Below, one piece after another: positions 14,278 to 21,116 of a stretch of DNA of 33,076 bases. The notes beneath the pieces are model-generated. The model did not search any database, was not told the DNA's origin, and saw nothing but the letters and a program-made list of their open reading frames with translations. This stretch comes from an uncultured archaeon. GTDB lineage: Archaea > Nanobdellota > Nanobdellia > Pacearchaeales > GW2011-AR1. Made by a program: the position numbers and the translations under genes. The stretch covers positions 1 to 33,076 of the forward strand of contig CAIKMX010000034.1 in the NCBI GenBank assembly GCA_903828655.1, given 5' to 3'. Numbering within the stretch: the stretch's first letter is position 1; every line of letters starts with the position of its first letter.

Positions 14278-14694
14278 TTAATCGAATCCTTTACTTTTCT
14301 TGAAACAATCTCTGCATCGAACTGGCTTACCCTGTGTAGGCTTGAATGGTACTGTGCATTTCTTTCCGCAGTCAGAACATGTAGCATCGAACTCTTGTCT
14401 TTGCCCGCCGTCCCTACCGCCTCTGAAACCGCCACCGCCACCAAAACCACCACGGAATCCACCGCCGCTGTGCCCACCGAAACTTCGTTTAGGCTTGTTC
14501 TTCATGAAACAATCTTTGCATCGTACTGGCTTACCTTCTGTAGGTTTGAAAGGAACTTTACAAGCTTCCCCACAGTCAGAACATGTAGCATCGAACATTT
14601 CTCTATCGTCTCCGTCTGAAGACTTAGAAGAACTAGATTCGTCGTTTTCTCCATCTTCAGCATATTCATCTGAAGCTGGACTTGTCTTATTCAT
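14278..14694 (-). CDS. Double CxxC-x17-CxxC zinc-ribbon protein with RGG linker
   Basis: A 138-residue protein. It has an acidic/Ser-rich N-terminus, then two copies of the CxxC-x17-CxxC zinc-binding unit (FDATCSDCGEACKVPFKP, then GKPVRCKDCF, and FDATCSDCGKKCTVPFKP, then GKPVRCRDCF). A Gly/Arg-rich RGG-like linker (GGGFRGGFGGGGGFRGG) separates them. RGG plus zinc ribbons suggests RNA or single-strand DNA binding; the cellular role is not known. The frame reaches an ATG at 14709, but the TATA-like gttttatag lies about 25 nt before 14694, so the internal ATG is preferred. The two zinc units are also close at DNA level, showing a recent internal duplication. Confidence 0.85.
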   Translation of the reverse strand: MNKTSPASDEYAEDGENDESSSSKSSDGDDREMFDATCSDCGEACKVPFKPTEGKPVRCKDCFMKNKPKRSFGGHSGGGFRGGFGGGGGFRGGRDGGQRQEFDATCSDCGKKCTVPFKPTQGKPVRCRDCFKKSKGFD

Positions 14695-14997
14695 GTGTTG
14701 CGCTCCCATATTTATCTATAAAACCCACAAAAAGGCGTGTTATAAACCTTCCTATGTGTGGTTTATAACACTAAAGGAGTGGCTGTTTAAAATGCTGATT
14801 TAAACATAAATGGGGATAAACAGATACAAACAGCGAGGATAACGTCCTGTTTAGTAACTGCATTTCATCAGGGTAAAGTTAAACATTGTTTGTATGTAAA
14901 ATGGCCAATAACATAAAAATTGTCCTAACAATGCGATTCCTCCACAAATGTTACCAAAAACCATAGGATATTTAAACAGGTTCGCACAAACCTATTC
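14695..14997. other. Divergent intergenic region with family D motifs and xerA promoter
   Basis: These 303 bp hold TGTTTAAA-type words at about 14,784, 14,800 (gatttaaac) and 14,850 (ctgtttag) and AAACAGC/GATAAACAGAT words, in the same style as the 10,165-10,600 region. They also contain the xerA promoter and family E copy 4. No gene is evident. Confidence 0.45.
14978..14993 (+). promoter_or_regulatory. Inverted repeat over the xerA transcription start (family E, copy 4)
   Basis: AGGTT-CGCACA-AACCT is a perfect 5-bp inverted repeat around a six-base centre, right after the TATA-like gatatttaaac (14967-14977) and before the ATG at 14998. Flanking ATAGG (14963) and CCTAT (14991) extend the symmetry. 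The 5-6-5 core inside longer imperfect arms resembles a Xer dif layout. It could also be an operator for autoregulation. Confidence 0.5.
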
Positions 14998-15864
14998 ATG
15001 AAAAAAGAGGAATTTCTTAAAAAGTTGGAAACAGAGCTTAAAATTTCAAAGAATTCCCCCTATACAATAAGAAATTATCTTTTTGCAAACTCTGAATTAC
15101 TTGAATTTTCAAAAAAGGATCCTGATTTGATTGATGAAGATGATGTTAAGTTGTACATGGCAGATAATCTTTCAGAAAAGGCAGCAACGTCTATTATTGT
15201 TTTCTTGTCAGCTGTAAGATACGCATTCAAATCTATTCTAAAAAAAGATCCAACAATAGCAATAAAGAGACCAAAAAGAGAAAAAAAGATTCCCACAGTT
15301 CTTACAAAGGACGAAGTTCGTTCGTTAATAGAAAATTCAAATACAAAAAAGTCAAAACTTATCATAAGTTTAATGTATGCTTGCGGCTTTAGAGTTTCAG
15401 AGTTAGTAAATCTCAAGGTTGTAGATTTAAACTTTGAAGAAAAAATAGGCCAAGTTCGTCAAGCAAAGGGAAGAAAAGACAGAGTTTTCAATATTCCAAA
15501 CTTCATTCTTCCTAAACTTAAGAAACAAGTAGAAAAACAAAAAGAAAACAACCGAGAATATCTATTCACAAACTCAACATCCGGAAACAAACTCACAACA
15601 AGAAACATTCAAAAAATAGTAAACAAAACAGCACACAAGGCAGGAATAAAAAAATCGGTGAGTCCACATACGTTACGCCACTCGTTCGCCACACATCTTC
15701 TCGAAGATGGCGTAGATATAAGATACATCCAGGCCCTACTCGGACACGCCTCAATTTCAACCACCGAGTTATACACTCACATTTCAAACCAAAAAATTAA
15801 GGAAATAAAGAGTCCATTAGATACTCTACAAAAGACATTGCCAAAGGTGTCAACGGATATTTGA
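14998..15864 (+). CDS. xerA: Tyrosine recombinase, XerA type
   Basis: A 288-residue site-specific recombinase. Residues 1-90 are the core-binding SAM-like domain and 97-275 the catalytic domain. The catalytic set is complete: Arg132 in CGFRVSELVNLK, Lys160 in AKGRKDR, His224 and Arg227 in SPHTLRHSFATHL, His250 in LLGHASISTT and nucleophile Tyr259 in ELYTHIS. Length and sequence fit the archaeal XerA group that resolves chromosome dimers, though a mobile-element integrase of similar build cannot be excluded. The last eight residues (LPKVSTDI) and the stop are encoded inside the head of a family A repeat, so that insertion replaced the original end of the gene. The promoter carries a family E inverted repeat. 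Confidence 0.93.
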   Translation: MKKEEFLKKLETELKISKNSPYTIRNYLFANSELLEFSKKDPDLIDEDDVKLYMADNLSEKAATSIIVFLSAVRYAFKSILKKDPTIAIKRPKREKKIPTVLTKDEVRSLIENSNTKKSKLIISLMYACGFRVSELVNLKVVDLNFEEKIGQVRQAKGRKDRVFNIPNFILPKLKKQVEKQKENNREYLFTNSTSGNKLTTRNIQKIVNKTAHKAGIKKSVSPHTLRHSFATHLLEDGVDIRYIQALLGHASISTTELYTHISNQKIKEIKSPLDTLQKTLPKVSTDI

Positions 15865-15980
15865 ATTAACAAATAATTATCGCTCGGGCTCCGCTCACTT
15901 GAGTTCGCTCCCGCCCTCGCTCCGAAGCCATCTTTATGAAGGTGCTAAAATTTTAACATACTTTTTCAACTTTTTTTATT
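15838..15980 (+). repeat. Family A repeat overlapping the end of xerA (copy A4)
   Basis: The head TTGCCAAAGGTGTCAACGGA is followed by the GC-rich core cgctcgggctccgctcac...cgccctcgctcc and the tail gaaggtgctaaaattttaacatac. Its first 27 bases are coding for xerA. It runs almost directly into copy A5. Confidence 0.75.
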
Positions 15981-15991
15981 TAAAACATTAA

Positions 15992-16124
15992 GAGTTGCCA
16001 AGTATGTCAACGGATTGTTACATTACCTATTATCGCTCGGGCTCCGTTCGCAAGGGCTCACTCTCGCCCTCGCTTCCCGAATTTTTTGCGAAGGTGCACT
16101 AGTTTTTAACACCCTTGGCAACTC
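15992..16124 (+). repeat. Family A repeat, complete copy with terminal inverted repeats (copy A5)
   Basis: A 133-bp element bounded by perfect 11-bp inverted termini GAGTTGCCAAG (15992-16002) and CTTGGCAACTC (16114-16124). The interior has the head TATGTCAACGGATTGTTAC, the GC-rich core cgctcgggctccgttcgcaa and ctcactctcgccctcgc, and the tail gcgaaggtgc. It is non-coding and has the size and ends of a MITE. Confidence 0.75.
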
Positions 16125-16146
16125 AAAATTTTAAACATCAAAGAAT

Positions 16147-16743
16147 CTACTCATCAAACATCCCATTACCAACAACCATCTTCTCATGCCCTGCCAATCT
16201 AATTGTCCCACGATTTTGAGCATAAAGCTGGTTTGCCAAAACATCTGCCATCCAAACAACCCGGGGACAAACAGGTCTTTTTGAAACGCCGCCATCACTC
16301 CGCGTTTTCTTTTTTATAAAATTATCAACAACAACTCTCTGAATTCCTTTAACTCGTAACAAATCATCTCTTAAAACTGCCTTAGCAGCCCCGTTAAGAT
16401 AGCCGTCGAGATAAACATTTAACTGACTAACCGGATCATATCCCCTTGTATTTCCATTAGCTCTCATTTCATCTAGAATAAAGGCCTCTATTAAAGTAGG
16501 CATTGCAGCAGGCAAATTCAAACAAGAATGTCTATGATGTTCGGTTCTTCTAACCACAAACCGATAATCTCTTCCAGGATTTTCTAGCCACTCTTCAAAT
16601 CTTGCGTAATCTCTTCTATTTGGGAATGGAATTACTATGCTGTCTTCCTTATCCAATGAAAAGGTAGCAACAAGAAATTCTCCTGGAGGAAACTCTCCAG
16701 CATGATTAGAATCATCACCTCCAACGTATAAAATACGTCCCAT
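16147..16743 (-). CDS. Hypothetical protein, possible RNase H-like fold
   Basis: A 198-residue soluble protein. It opens GRILYVGGDDSNHAGEFPPG, a strand followed by DDSNH. A second acidic strand is NVYLDGYLNGAAKAVLRDDL (about 109-127), followed by a strand IQRVVVDNFIKKK and a C-terminal helix MADVLANQLYAQ. The order (Asp-bearing first strand, later YLDG strand, helix) recalls RNase H-like or DUF3800-type proteins, and Asp9/Asp10 and Asp112 would be the metal ligands. This is inference from pattern only; the family is not firmly recognised. A TATA-like ctttaaaaatg about 25 nt before the ATG makes the message leaderless. Family A repeats flank it on both sides. Confidence 0.75.
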   Translation of the reverse strand: MGRILYVGGDDSNHAGEFPPGEFLVATFSLDKEDSIVIPFPNRRDYARFEEWLENPGRDYRFVVRRTEHHRHSCLNLPAAMPTLIEAFILDEMRANGNTRGYDPVSQLNVYLDGYLNGAAKAVLRDDLLRVKGIQRVVVDNFIKKKTRSDGGVSKRPVCPRVVWMADVLANQLYAQNRGTIRLAGHEKMVVGNGMFDE

Positions 16744-16843
16744 TAGGGTTTACAATAAAACTACATTTTTAAAGATTTATATTCAAAAATTAAATTAGAT
16801 AAGCAGTTTATTTTTTATTAAGCGTTTTATATACAAACAATCA

Positions 16844-16962
16844 GAGTTGCCAAGTGCGTGAACGAGTATGATGTTACCTAATGTCGCTCGCACCGGCATT
16901 CTGCACGATGCCCGCTCTCCCAATTTTTTGGTAACTTGTCGGGTTCTTTGATGGCTTGGCAA
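16844..16962 (+). repeat. Family A repeat, divergent copy (A6)
   Basis: GAGTTGCCAAG opens the copy and CTTGGCAA closes it at 16955-16962. The head is altered (TGCGTGAACGAGTATGATGTTACC). The core is tcgctcgcaccggcattctgcac and gatgcccgctctccc, a different sequence with a similar stem-like shape. Confidence 0.6.
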
Positions 16963-16976
16963 TATTTTTTATTTTG

Positions 16977-17030
16977 CTATCTTAGTTTCTTTTTGAATCA
17001 CCAATTTTTCTTTTCTAAAGAAAAAGAGTG
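16977..17030 (+). repeat. Family B repeat, copy 2
   Basis: CTATCTTAGTTTCTTTTTGA, then ATCACCAATTTTTC and the inverted repeat TTTCTTTTCTAAAGAAA, then AAGAGTG. It is nearly identical to the copy at 21648-21704. It lies before the recombinase-domain gene. Confidence 0.7.
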
Positions 17031-17105
17031 TTTTTGTTTATATGTAAAATACGCCTACAAAACCCATAACATTAGATTTAAATTGCTATTTTTTCTTACT
17101 AAATC

Positions 17106-17675
17106 ATGGCTTGTGAAAAGTGTGCCTATAGAGATAAAAAGAGTGTGACTAAGTTCAATAAAGAACTCTGCAGAGTTTGTGCTGTTTTTGCTCCTCAAGA
17201 TGAAACTCAATTTAATTTGTACCTAAACGAGAAGCTAAACTGGAGAGATCTTGATACATTCAGAAAGTACAATCAAACTCTTGGTGGAAATCAGAAGAAA
17301 GGTATGAATGACAAGGCAAAACTAGGCAGCCCTGTAACAAGAGCACCGTTAGGTTTTGATATTATTGAGGGCAATTTAGTTCCTAATCAGGCGGCAGCAA
17401 AAGTCCACTCAATCTTCAAGGTTTTCTTAGAAAAAGATTATTCATTAAATTCTATGGCAAAACATTACGCTTTATCCGTAAACGGCCTTAAGAAAGTTCT
17501 AAAGAACCGAACCTATCTTGGCGAAGTTAAGTTTGCAGGAAATCTTCACAAAGGCAACCACAAAGAGATGATCTCTCCAGAAATATTCTACGCTGTTCAA
17601 AGAAAGTTAAAAGAAAGATCGAGAACGAAGGACGTTCAAGATAAAAAAGAGACTGAACAAAAGACCAGCGGGTAA
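17106..17675 (+). CDS. Zinc ribbon plus serine-recombinase C-terminal domain, no catalytic domain
   Basis: A 189-residue protein. Residues 1-28 hold a Cys4 ribbon (CEKC...CRVC). Residues about 70-175 match the Recombinase domain of large serine recombinases: APLGFDIIEGNLVPNQAAAKVHSIFKVFLEKDYSLNSMAKHY, an HTH-like turn, then VLKNRTYLGEVKFAGNLHKGNHKEMISPEIFYAVQRKLKE. In full-length enzymes this follows an N-terminal resolvase domain with the catalytic Ser; here that domain is absent and replaced by the ribbon. DNA binding is therefore likely and recombination by itself is not. It may be a domesticated relic acting as a regulator, or it may work with a separate catalytic subunit. The tail is Lys/Glu-rich. 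The ATG at 17106 is preceded by AT-rich DNA without an obvious Shine-Dalgarno. Confidence 0.82.
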   Translation: MACEKCAYRDKKSVTKFNKELCRVCAVFAPQDETQFNLYLNEKLNWRDLDTFRKYNQTLGGNQKKGMNDKAKLGSPVTRAPLGFDIIEGNLVPNQAAAKVHSIFKVFLEKDYSLNSMAKHYALSVNGLKKVLKNRTYLGEVKFAGNLHKGNHKEMISPEIFYAVQRKLKERSRTKDVQDKKETEQKTSG

Positions 17676-17972
17676 TTACTCCTTCTTTATTTTTCCAATT
17701 ATCCAACCCACAATTGATCCAATAATAAAATATGGAACAAAAGCAAGAATCACTAAGAAAACAAATTGAACTATCTGGTTAGCTGATGGAGAAGTGTACT
17801 GCATCGTCATGCCCATCAAACCAAAAAAGATTGTTGGGAAAAGATACAACGCAAAGTTATCACCGATAAAAAACAATTTCATTAACATAATAAGAGATAA
17901 GAGGATAATCAATCCAGCTAAAGCCCCTATAATTCCCCCCTTCACCCAACTTCGCAGATTACCCCAACCCAT
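17676..17972 (-). CDS. Small three-pass membrane protein
   Basis: A 98-residue hydrophobic protein. The segments are about 13-33 (IIGALAGLIILLSLIMLMKLF), 39-56 (FALYLFPTIFFGLMGMTM) and 66-92 (IVQFVFLVILAFVPYFIIGSIVGWIIG), with a KIKKE tail. No family is recognised; small GxxxG-like helices suggest an integral membrane accessory protein. A TTG two codons upstream (17978) is possible, but the TATA-like gtataaaagg at 17993-18003 is about 25 nt before the ATG. It is convergent with the recombinase-domain gene, the two stops being adjacent. Confidence 0.7.
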   Translation of the reverse strand: MGWGNLRSWVKGGIIGALAGLIILLSLIMLMKLFFIGDNFALYLFPTIFFGLMGMTMQYTSPSANQIVQFVFLVILAFVPYFIIGSIVGWIIGKIKKE

Positions 17973-18011
17973 AAACAATTAAGAACAATTTACCTTTTAT
18001 ACTTTTGCAAG

Positions 18012-18175
18012 AGCTAAATCTCTGCTCGCGCTCCGTTCGCAAAGGCTCACTCCCGCGCTCGCACGGACCTTTTTACGAAGGTGTCTAAATTTTAGCATAC
18101 TTGTTCAACTTTTTTTATTTAAAACAAAAAACATTGCCAAAGTTGTTAACGGATGTTTCAACACATTACCAAACA
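18012..18175 (+). repeat. Family A repeat, core followed by head (copy A7)
   Basis: The core ctcgcgctccgttcgcaaag and ctcactcccgcgctcgcac, the tail gaaggtgtctaaattttagcatacttgttcaac, a poly-T stretch, then the head TTGCCAAAGTTGTTAACGGA, TGTTTCAACACATTACCAAA. The core-tail-head order equals the A4-tail to A5-head junction, so units can be read as a tandem array. Confidence 0.7.
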
Positions 18176-18192
18176 ACCCCTAAAAATCATCC

Positions 18193-18492
18193 TCAAGATA
18201 TTTCCTGAAGTCTCTTTCTTGCAGCACACTCTTTTCTCTTAAATCTTTCAGAATCTCTTCCTTCAGAAAACTCCCCCGCAACAGAATAGGTCATTGCCAA
18301 ACCAAAATAATAATCTCTTAATTCTTGAGGGGTTAATTCCCTTCCTTGCTCACGTGCACTGAATGCATTATTTATATACACCCAAGAATATAAGTTCGTT
18401 AAACTGGAAAAACCAATTTCCGAGATAAGCATCGCTCTCTGAAAGGGGGTTTCTATTTCAACACCCAAAAATGACTTTGTTTCGCGTCCCAT
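18193..18492 (-). CDS. Small hypothetical protein
   Basis: A 99-residue soluble protein of no recognised family. The first part is RETKSFLGVEIETPFQRAML, followed by helical ISEIGFSSLTNLYSWVYINNAF, a charged turn EQGRELTPQELRDYYFGLAM and a Lys/Arg-rich end FKRKECAARKRLQE. The ATG at 18492 has no clear TATA at -25. It is separated from uS9 by about 100 bp and is probably an independent gene. Confidence 0.55.
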   Translation of the reverse strand: MGRETKSFLGVEIETPFQRAMLISEIGFSSLTNLYSWVYINNAFSAREQGRELTPQELRDYYFGLAMTYSVAGEFSEGRDSERFKRKECAARKRLQEIS

Positions 18493-18591
18493 ATTATTTT
18501 ATCAGAACTCTTTTTCCTTTTCAGGTAAAATCTTAAGATTCAGTACCTTTTTATACTTTTCCCAAAATCACCCCAAAAATATCCAATAAAA

Positions 18592-19005
18592 TTATCTGTA
18601 AGAAGTCTGTCTCATTGCTCTTGCCTTGGAATCTCCAGGCTTTCTTGCTTCCTTTCTTCTGGTGTCAGCAACAATCATATTTCTATCATACGCAATGAAA
18701 GCTTCTCTCAACTTATCGTTCTTTGTGAACTGGACAATTGCTCTTGCAATCGCAAGCCTAGAAGCTTCAATTCTCGAAGACATTCCTCCGCCTTTAACAT
18801 TCACCGAGATATCCAAATCTAATTTTCCTAAAAATTCTTTTGCAATAATTAATGGCTCGCTTATTTCTAATTGCTTTAATTCCGGATAAAATGAAATAGG
18901 TCTCTCGTTTATTGTAATTTTCCCACTACCTTCAGTTATAGTTGCCTTAGCAACTGAACTCTTTCTCTTTCCTGCAACAACAAGTTTATTGAATCCGCCA
19001 GCCAT
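18592..19005 (-). CDS. rps9: 30S ribosomal protein uS9
   Basis: A 137-residue uS9. It begins KLVVAGKRKSSVAKATITEGSGKI, includes ISVNVKGGGMSSRIEASRLAIARAIV and ends KARAMRQTSYR, the conserved basic tail reaching the P-site tRNA. Length is normal for archaea. It is the last gene of the operon running from eL21. It starts one base after the uL13 stop (TAAAATGG), implying translational coupling. Confidence 0.97.
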   Translation of the reverse strand: MAGGFNKLVVAGKRKSSVAKATITEGSGKITINERPISFYPELKQLEISEPLIIAKEFLGKLDLDISVNVKGGGMSSRIEASRLAIARAIVQFTKNDKLREAFIAYDRNMIVADTRRKEARKPGDSKARAMRQTSYR

Positions 19006-19006
19006 T

Positions 19007-19429
19007 TTATGGTGCCTTAAACTCCTTGATTATTTCTTTAATTCTTGTGAACTTTGCAGGTATCTTATGGCCGAGGTTTATAGCACTCTTCAACTCACTT
19101 TCTTTAACCTTCCCTGCGCCAGTGCCAACATAACATCTCAATCTCTTATATGCTTCCTGTCCTCTCGTTCTATCCCATGGCAACATCCCCCTTATCATTC
19201 TCTTCAATAATCGATCCGAAAGCATAGGAATTCTTGGGCCCTTTCTAGAAGAACCTCCTCTAGATCTTCGAGTATGTATCTTTTCAACAATATCTTTTCT
19301 CGAACCAGAGATTACTGCTTCTTCAGAGTTTATTACTATAACATTATTTCCTTTCAACAAAGATTTAGCAACAACTGTTCCAAGTCTTCCGACAATTGCG
19401 TCTTTTGCATCAAAAACTATAGTCATCAT
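19007..19429 (-). CDS. rpl13: 50S ribosomal protein uL13
   Basis: A 140-residue uL13. Landmarks are FDAKDAIVGRLGTVVAKSLLKG at the start, then GSSRKGPRIPMLSDRLLKRM and RGMLPWDRTRGQEAYKRLRCYVG. The start overlaps the eL18 stop; two adjacent ATGs (19429 or 19426) are possible. Its place between eL18 and uS9 is the standard archaeal order. Confidence 0.97.
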   Translation of the reverse strand: MMTIVFDAKDAIVGRLGTVVAKSLLKGNNVIVINSEEAVISGSRKDIVEKIHTRRSRGGSSRKGPRIPMLSDRLLKRMIRGMLPWDRTRGQEAYKRLRCYVGTGAGKVKESELKSAINLGHKIPAKFTRIKEIIKEFKAP

Positions 19430-19782
19430 CTTACCAACTCCAAATTCTTTAATTCAGGATTTTTTCTTATCTCTTCAACTATTGTAATAAATTCTCCACC
19501 AGCATCTTTTATTCTTTCTTTTGCTTTTTCAGATGCTCCCCATGCAACAATTCTTTTCTTCTTAGTCAAATCGCCAGAACCCAATACCTTTCCCGCAATA
19601 ACTACATCTCCCTTTAATTCATTTAGCTCTTCAAGATTAACAGAAGCCCATCTTCTTTTAGGTTTAGAAAGTTCCTTAGCAACTAGCGGATTTGTTTTCT
19701 TTAGTTTTATTATAGTACTTACTAACTCTGAATCCGTCTTTGATTTCATTCTTCGTTCTATTTTTGTTTTATTTATTTTCAT
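19426..19782 (-). CDS. rpl18e: 50S ribosomal protein eL18
   Basis: A 118-residue eL18 of archaeal/eukaryotic type, absent from bacteria. It shows LSKPKRRWASVNLEELNELK and a VVIAGKVLGSGDLTKKKRIVAWGASEKAKERI core. It starts after the tRNA-Leu gene, so processing of the tRNA would create its mRNA 5' end unless there is an undetected promoter. It overlaps uL13 by four bases. Confidence 0.96.
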   Translation of the reverse strand: MKINKTKIERRMKSKTDSELVSTIIKLKKTNPLVAKELSKPKRRWASVNLEELNELKGDVVIAGKVLGSGDLTKKKRIVAWGASEKAKERIKDAGGEFITIVEEIRKNPELKNLELVR

Positions 19783-19870
19783 ATTCTTTTCCTTTGTTTA
19801 TCTTCTCGAATATTCATGGGGAGAGCGAGCCATTTGCTCTTGACTATCCCTTGACACTCACAAGAGTGAA

Positions 19871-19953
19871 TGGGGAGAGGAGGACTCGAACCCCCGCAGG
19901 CTTAAGCCACGACGGCCTTAACGTCGCCCGTTTGACCGCTCCGGCATCTCCCC
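19871..19953 (-). tRNA. tRNA-Leu, anticodon loop reads AAG
   Basis: The acceptor GGGGAGA pairs fully with TCTCCCC. The anticodon stem CGACG/CGTCG encloses the loop TTAAGGC, giving anticodon AAG. There is a long variable arm GGC-TTAA-GCC, T arm GGGGG-TTCGAGT-CCTCC, discriminator A and no encoded CCA. Leu is certain from the arm, discriminator and anticodon. Archaea normally use GAG for CUU/CUC, so A34 is unusual. It lies inside the ribosomal operon between rpo3 and eL18. Confidence 0.93.
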
Positions 19954-19990
19954 TTGTCTCATTGAGATACCAAAATTTATACTCTCAAAA

Positions 19991-20701
19991 TTACTTGAGA
20001 GCCTTAGTCAAATCGTTCAAATTTGACTTGAGTGCTTTGCCTGCTTCACTAAATATATCCTTTACGTCTATTTGACCCCAGGACTCAATTACAAATACAA
20101 GTTCAGGACTTAGTTCGATATCAACGCCCTTATACTCTGTAACATCGTCTCCATCTAAGTCGCATGCCCAAGCATTTTTAACTTTTAATTTTCCGTCGAA
20201 TTCAAATACTTCAGGATAAAGTTCTGCAAGTTCAGAATGTTTTTCTCCCTCGCTAGTTATCTTTATCTTAGGTGATTGCTTGTAATATAAAAGTCCTGGC
20301 AGGTACTTAGCATGTTGCTTTCCCTCTCCAACATTAGCTCTAGCAACAAGTTCTAATTCTTGATCTTTTTCAAGTAAAACAATAGGCATCTCTCCATAAA
20401 CTATATCTTCTCCAAGCTCTCCAGAAAGAACTTCCGTTCCCTTATCTGTTCCCTTTGCCTTTAACTTAAATGCAACACTCTTTCCGTCCTTAAGTTTCTG
20501 ATTTGTCAAAGGAATTAAACCAAGTCTATGGGCAATTGCTTCGTCGTATAATGCTGAATCATTTTTGTAAATATCTACTTCATCAATTGCGAGGATTGGA
20601 ATCTCTCCAACACTTCTTCTCAAAGCATTAGCTAGGCTTATGTTCATATCTGTTTCAAACACAATCTTTCCTTCGTCCTTTTTCAATAATTTCATTGCCA
20701 T
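19991..20701 (-). CDS. rpoD: DNA-directed RNA polymerase subunit Rpo3 (D)
   Basis: A 236-residue archaeal Rpo3, the counterpart of half the bacterial alpha dimer, forming the assembly platform with Rpo11 (and Rpo10, Rpo12). It has the diagnostic MNISLANALRRSVGEIPILAIDEVDIYKN near the N-terminus and AHRLGLIPL soon after. The central insertion carries no cysteine ferredoxin-like cluster, as in many archaeal D subunits. The neighbours uS11 and eL18 match the archaeal order. Confidence 0.97.
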   Translation of the reverse strand: MAMKLLKKDEGKIVFETDMNISLANALRRSVGEIPILAIDEVDIYKNDSALYDEAIAHRLGLIPLTNQKLKDGKSVAFKLKAKGTDKGTEVLSGELGEDIVYGEMPIVLLEKDQELELVARANVGEGKQHAKYLPGLLYYKQSPKIKITSEGEKHSELAELYPEVFEFDGKLKVKNAWACDLDGDDVTEYKGVDIELSPELVFVIESWGQIDVKDIFSEAGKALKSNLNDLTKALK

Positions 20702-20725
20702 ATTATTTTTTATTTTTGGGAATAT

Positions 20726-21112
20726 TTAAACTCTCCTTCCTCTTCTTCCGCCCTTCTTCTTTGGACCCCCACGGGCTATCTTTGTTATTTCAGACATACT
20801 TATAACATTAAATCCTTCCTTTCCAAGTGTTCTCACAATTGGATGAGCTCCAGGACCTAATCCCGTACCGCCAGTTTGTCCCTTTATTCTAACATATAAA
20901 CTCTTTATCTTATAATCTCTTGCAATCTCTGCAAGTCTTTTGGCCATAAACATAGATATTGTAGGATTTGCTTTAAGTCTATCGTGCTTTGTAACCTGCC
21001 CTCCAGATATTCTTCCGATAGTGTTTCCTGCCAAATCAGTAAGAGTAGCAATAGTATTGTTAAAACTAGTGTAGATGTTCAAAGTGCCAACATTATCTTC
21101 ATTTTTTGCCAT
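20726..21112 (-). CDS. rps11: 30S ribosomal protein uS11
   Basis: A 128-residue uS11. It shows VGTLNIYTSFNNTIATLTDL, FMAKRLAEIARDYKI, the loop IKGQTGGTGLGPGAHPIVR and the basic GGPKKKGGRRGRRV tail. The open frame reaches 21133, but homologous uS11 begins with the MAKN region, and ATG 21112 follows the uS4 stop by four bases; I use that start. Confidence 0.97.
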   Translation of the reverse strand: MAKNEDNVGTLNIYTSFNNTIATLTDLAGNTIGRISGGQVTKHDRLKANPTISMFMAKRLAEIARDYKIKSLYVRIKGQTGGTGLGPGAHPIVRTLGKEGFNVISMSEITKIARGGPKKKGGRRGRRV

Positions 21113-21116
21113 GTTA

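Larger units (their letters stand above)
16744..17105. other. Divergent intergenic region holding family A and B repeats
   Basis: These 362 bp contain the promoter of the 16147-16743 gene, a divergent family A copy (16844-16962) and a family B copy (16977-17030). A plus-strand 70-codon ORF (16936-17148) runs through the repeats and overlaps the next gene; I do not consider it a gene. Confidence 0.55.

Noticed and set aside
15838-16962. Integron-like array: recombinase followed by repeated sites and small genes
   Set aside because: The repeats lack the RYYYAAC/GTTRRRY simple sites of attC, and XerA lacks an IntI-type extra patch as far as I can see. The copies are also scattered over 28 kb with no cassette orientation.
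16936-17148. 70-codon plus-strand ORF before the recombinase-domain gene
   Set aside because: It consists of repeat A and B sequence and overlaps the start of a clear gene in another frame.
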